From JAFDBW01 sp963825575 (GTDB taxonomy: Bacteria > Desulfobacterota > Desulfuromonadia > Desulfuromonadales > BM103), in NCBI GenBank assembly GCA_963825575.1, contig CAWGUB010000020.1:1-64000 (forward strand): a DNA stretch of 64,000 bases. Reading direction: 5' to 3'. The notes beneath the pieces are model-generated. The model was not told the origin of the DNA. It saw nothing but the letters and a program-made list of their open reading frames with translations, and made no database searches. This document shows positions 63,264 to 64,000 of this stretch, in pieces (position 1 is the stretch's first letter; each line of letters begins with the position of its first letter). The translations under genes were made by a program, and so were the position numbers.

Positions 63264-64000
63264 CTAGAATTGTCTCAGGAACCTCATGTCATTTTCGAAG
63301 AACAGGCGAAGGTCATTGACCCCGTACTTTAGCATGGCGATTCGCTCAATGCCCATACCGAAGGCAAAACCGCTGTATATCTCGGGATCGTAGTCAACCG
63401 ACTTGAAGACTTCCGGATCGATCATGCCGCTGCCGAGAATTTCCAGCCAGCCGGTCTGGCTGCAGACACGGCACCCGCTTCCACCACAGATGACACATTG
63501 GATGTCAACCTCGGCGCTGGGCTCCGTAAAGGGAAAGAACGACGGCCGGAACCGGACGTCTATCCCCTTGCCAAAGCATTCATTGACAAAGGTCGTCAGA
63601 ATCCCCTTGAGATCACCAAAAGTCACCTTTTTGTCAACCAGGAAGCCTTCTATCTGGTGGAACATCGGACTGTGTGTAAGGTCTGAATCCCGGCGATACA
63701 CGGTCCCCGGAGCAACAACCCGTACCGGCGGCTGGTGTTCAAGCATAGTGCGGATCTGGACCGGTGATGTGTGGGTACGCAGCACGACGTCATCAGAGAC
63801 ATAGAAGGTATCCTGCATGTCCCGTGCAGGATGATCTTTGGGAATGTTCAATGCCTCGAAATTGTAGAAGTCGTTTTCAACTTCAGGGCCCTCGGCAACA
63901 CCGAATCCAAGCGCAGCAAAAATCTCCACGACTTCCTCGGTCACCTGGGTTATCGGGTGCTTTGAACCGGGCATCTGTCTGCGCCCCGGCAAGGTGATGT
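63264..64000 (-). CDS. pheS: Phenylalanyl-tRNA synthetase alpha subunit, 3' part only
   Basis: Partial: the start lies beyond the right edge. Class II catalytic core: HPITQVTEEVVEIFAALGFG, EGPEVENDFYNFEALNIPKD, HPARDMQDTFYV, VYRRDSDLTHSPMFHQIEGF (motif 2) and GFAFGMGIERIAMLKYGVND (motif 3), ending FENDMRFLRQF as usual. A CxxC-CxxC pair (CVICGGSGCRVCSQTGW) in the middle matches bacterial PheS. Confidence 0.96.
   Translation of the reverse strand, partial: ITLPGRRQMPGSKHPITQVTEEVVEIFAALGFGVAEGPEVENDFYNFEALNIPKDHPARDMQDTFYVSDDVVLRTHTSPVQIRTMLEHQPPVRVVAPGTVYRRDSDLTHSPMFHQIEGFLVDKKVTFGDLKGILTTFVNECFGKGIDVRFRPSFFPFTEPSAEVDIQCVICGGSGCRVCSQTGWLEILGSGMIDPEVFKSVDYDPEIYSGFAFGMGIERIAMLKYGVNDLRLFFENDMRFLRQF

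Overview
The window looks like chromosomal DNA of a Gram-negative bacterium of the Desulfuromonadia (Geobacter/Desulfuromonas side of the former Deltaproteobacteria). The evidence is the minus-strand block pheS-pheT-ihfA-merR-surE-pcm-yqaA-nlpD-rpoS, a small protein of a family I remember as GSU3473, a selenocysteine protein of the SelW type, many outer-membrane and lipoprotein genes, and G+C-rich intergenic repeats. The taxonomic call is inference; there is no rRNA gene here.

Layout. 0-1.8 kb: an IS110/IS1111-type insertion sequence next to copies of a structured intergenic repeat. 1.8-7.6 kb: a tripartite RND efflux operon whose outer-membrane gene is frameshifted. 7.8-11.7 kb: a C4-dicarboxylate carrier and an aspartase carrying an N-terminal cyclic-nucleotide-binding-like domain, probably an aspartate/fumarate module. 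11.8-19.8 kb: an MscS-type channel, a FadL remnant, a secreted repeat protein with a DUF2092 partner, AzlCD amino-acid exporter, a dehydrogenase and a SelW-like selenoprotein read through an in-frame TGA.

20.1-32.2 kb: an accessory catabolic island of mosaic base composition: amidohydrolase, porins, MaoC dehydratase, CoA transferase, two crotonases, MarC protein and an acyl-CoA ligase. It contains several broken 3' ends of its own genes, a transposase scrap, and a duplicated tail of the amidohydrolase gene at each end. It probably imports, CoA-activates and beta-oxidises an unidentified acid. 32.3-50.7 kb: small regulators and envelope proteins, including a Kazal-type lipoprotein, FmdB-like zinc ribbon, CBS protein, ArgP-like LysR regulator, and arginase next to a TIGR00300-type ornithine cyclodeaminase (arginine to proline). 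50.8-55.4 kb: DUF882 peptidase, dodecin, nitroreductase, REC-PilZ regulator, MazG-like protein, an orphan Pycsar-type membrane protein and tRNA-Arg(CCT). 55.4-64 kb: apt and the conserved stress/translation block, running off the right edge inside pheS.

Several otherwise ordinary genes carry single-base frameshifts. Either the assembly has indel errors or this stretch is decaying; that should be settled before any loss of function is believed. Family names are from reading the translations by eye; no search was run.
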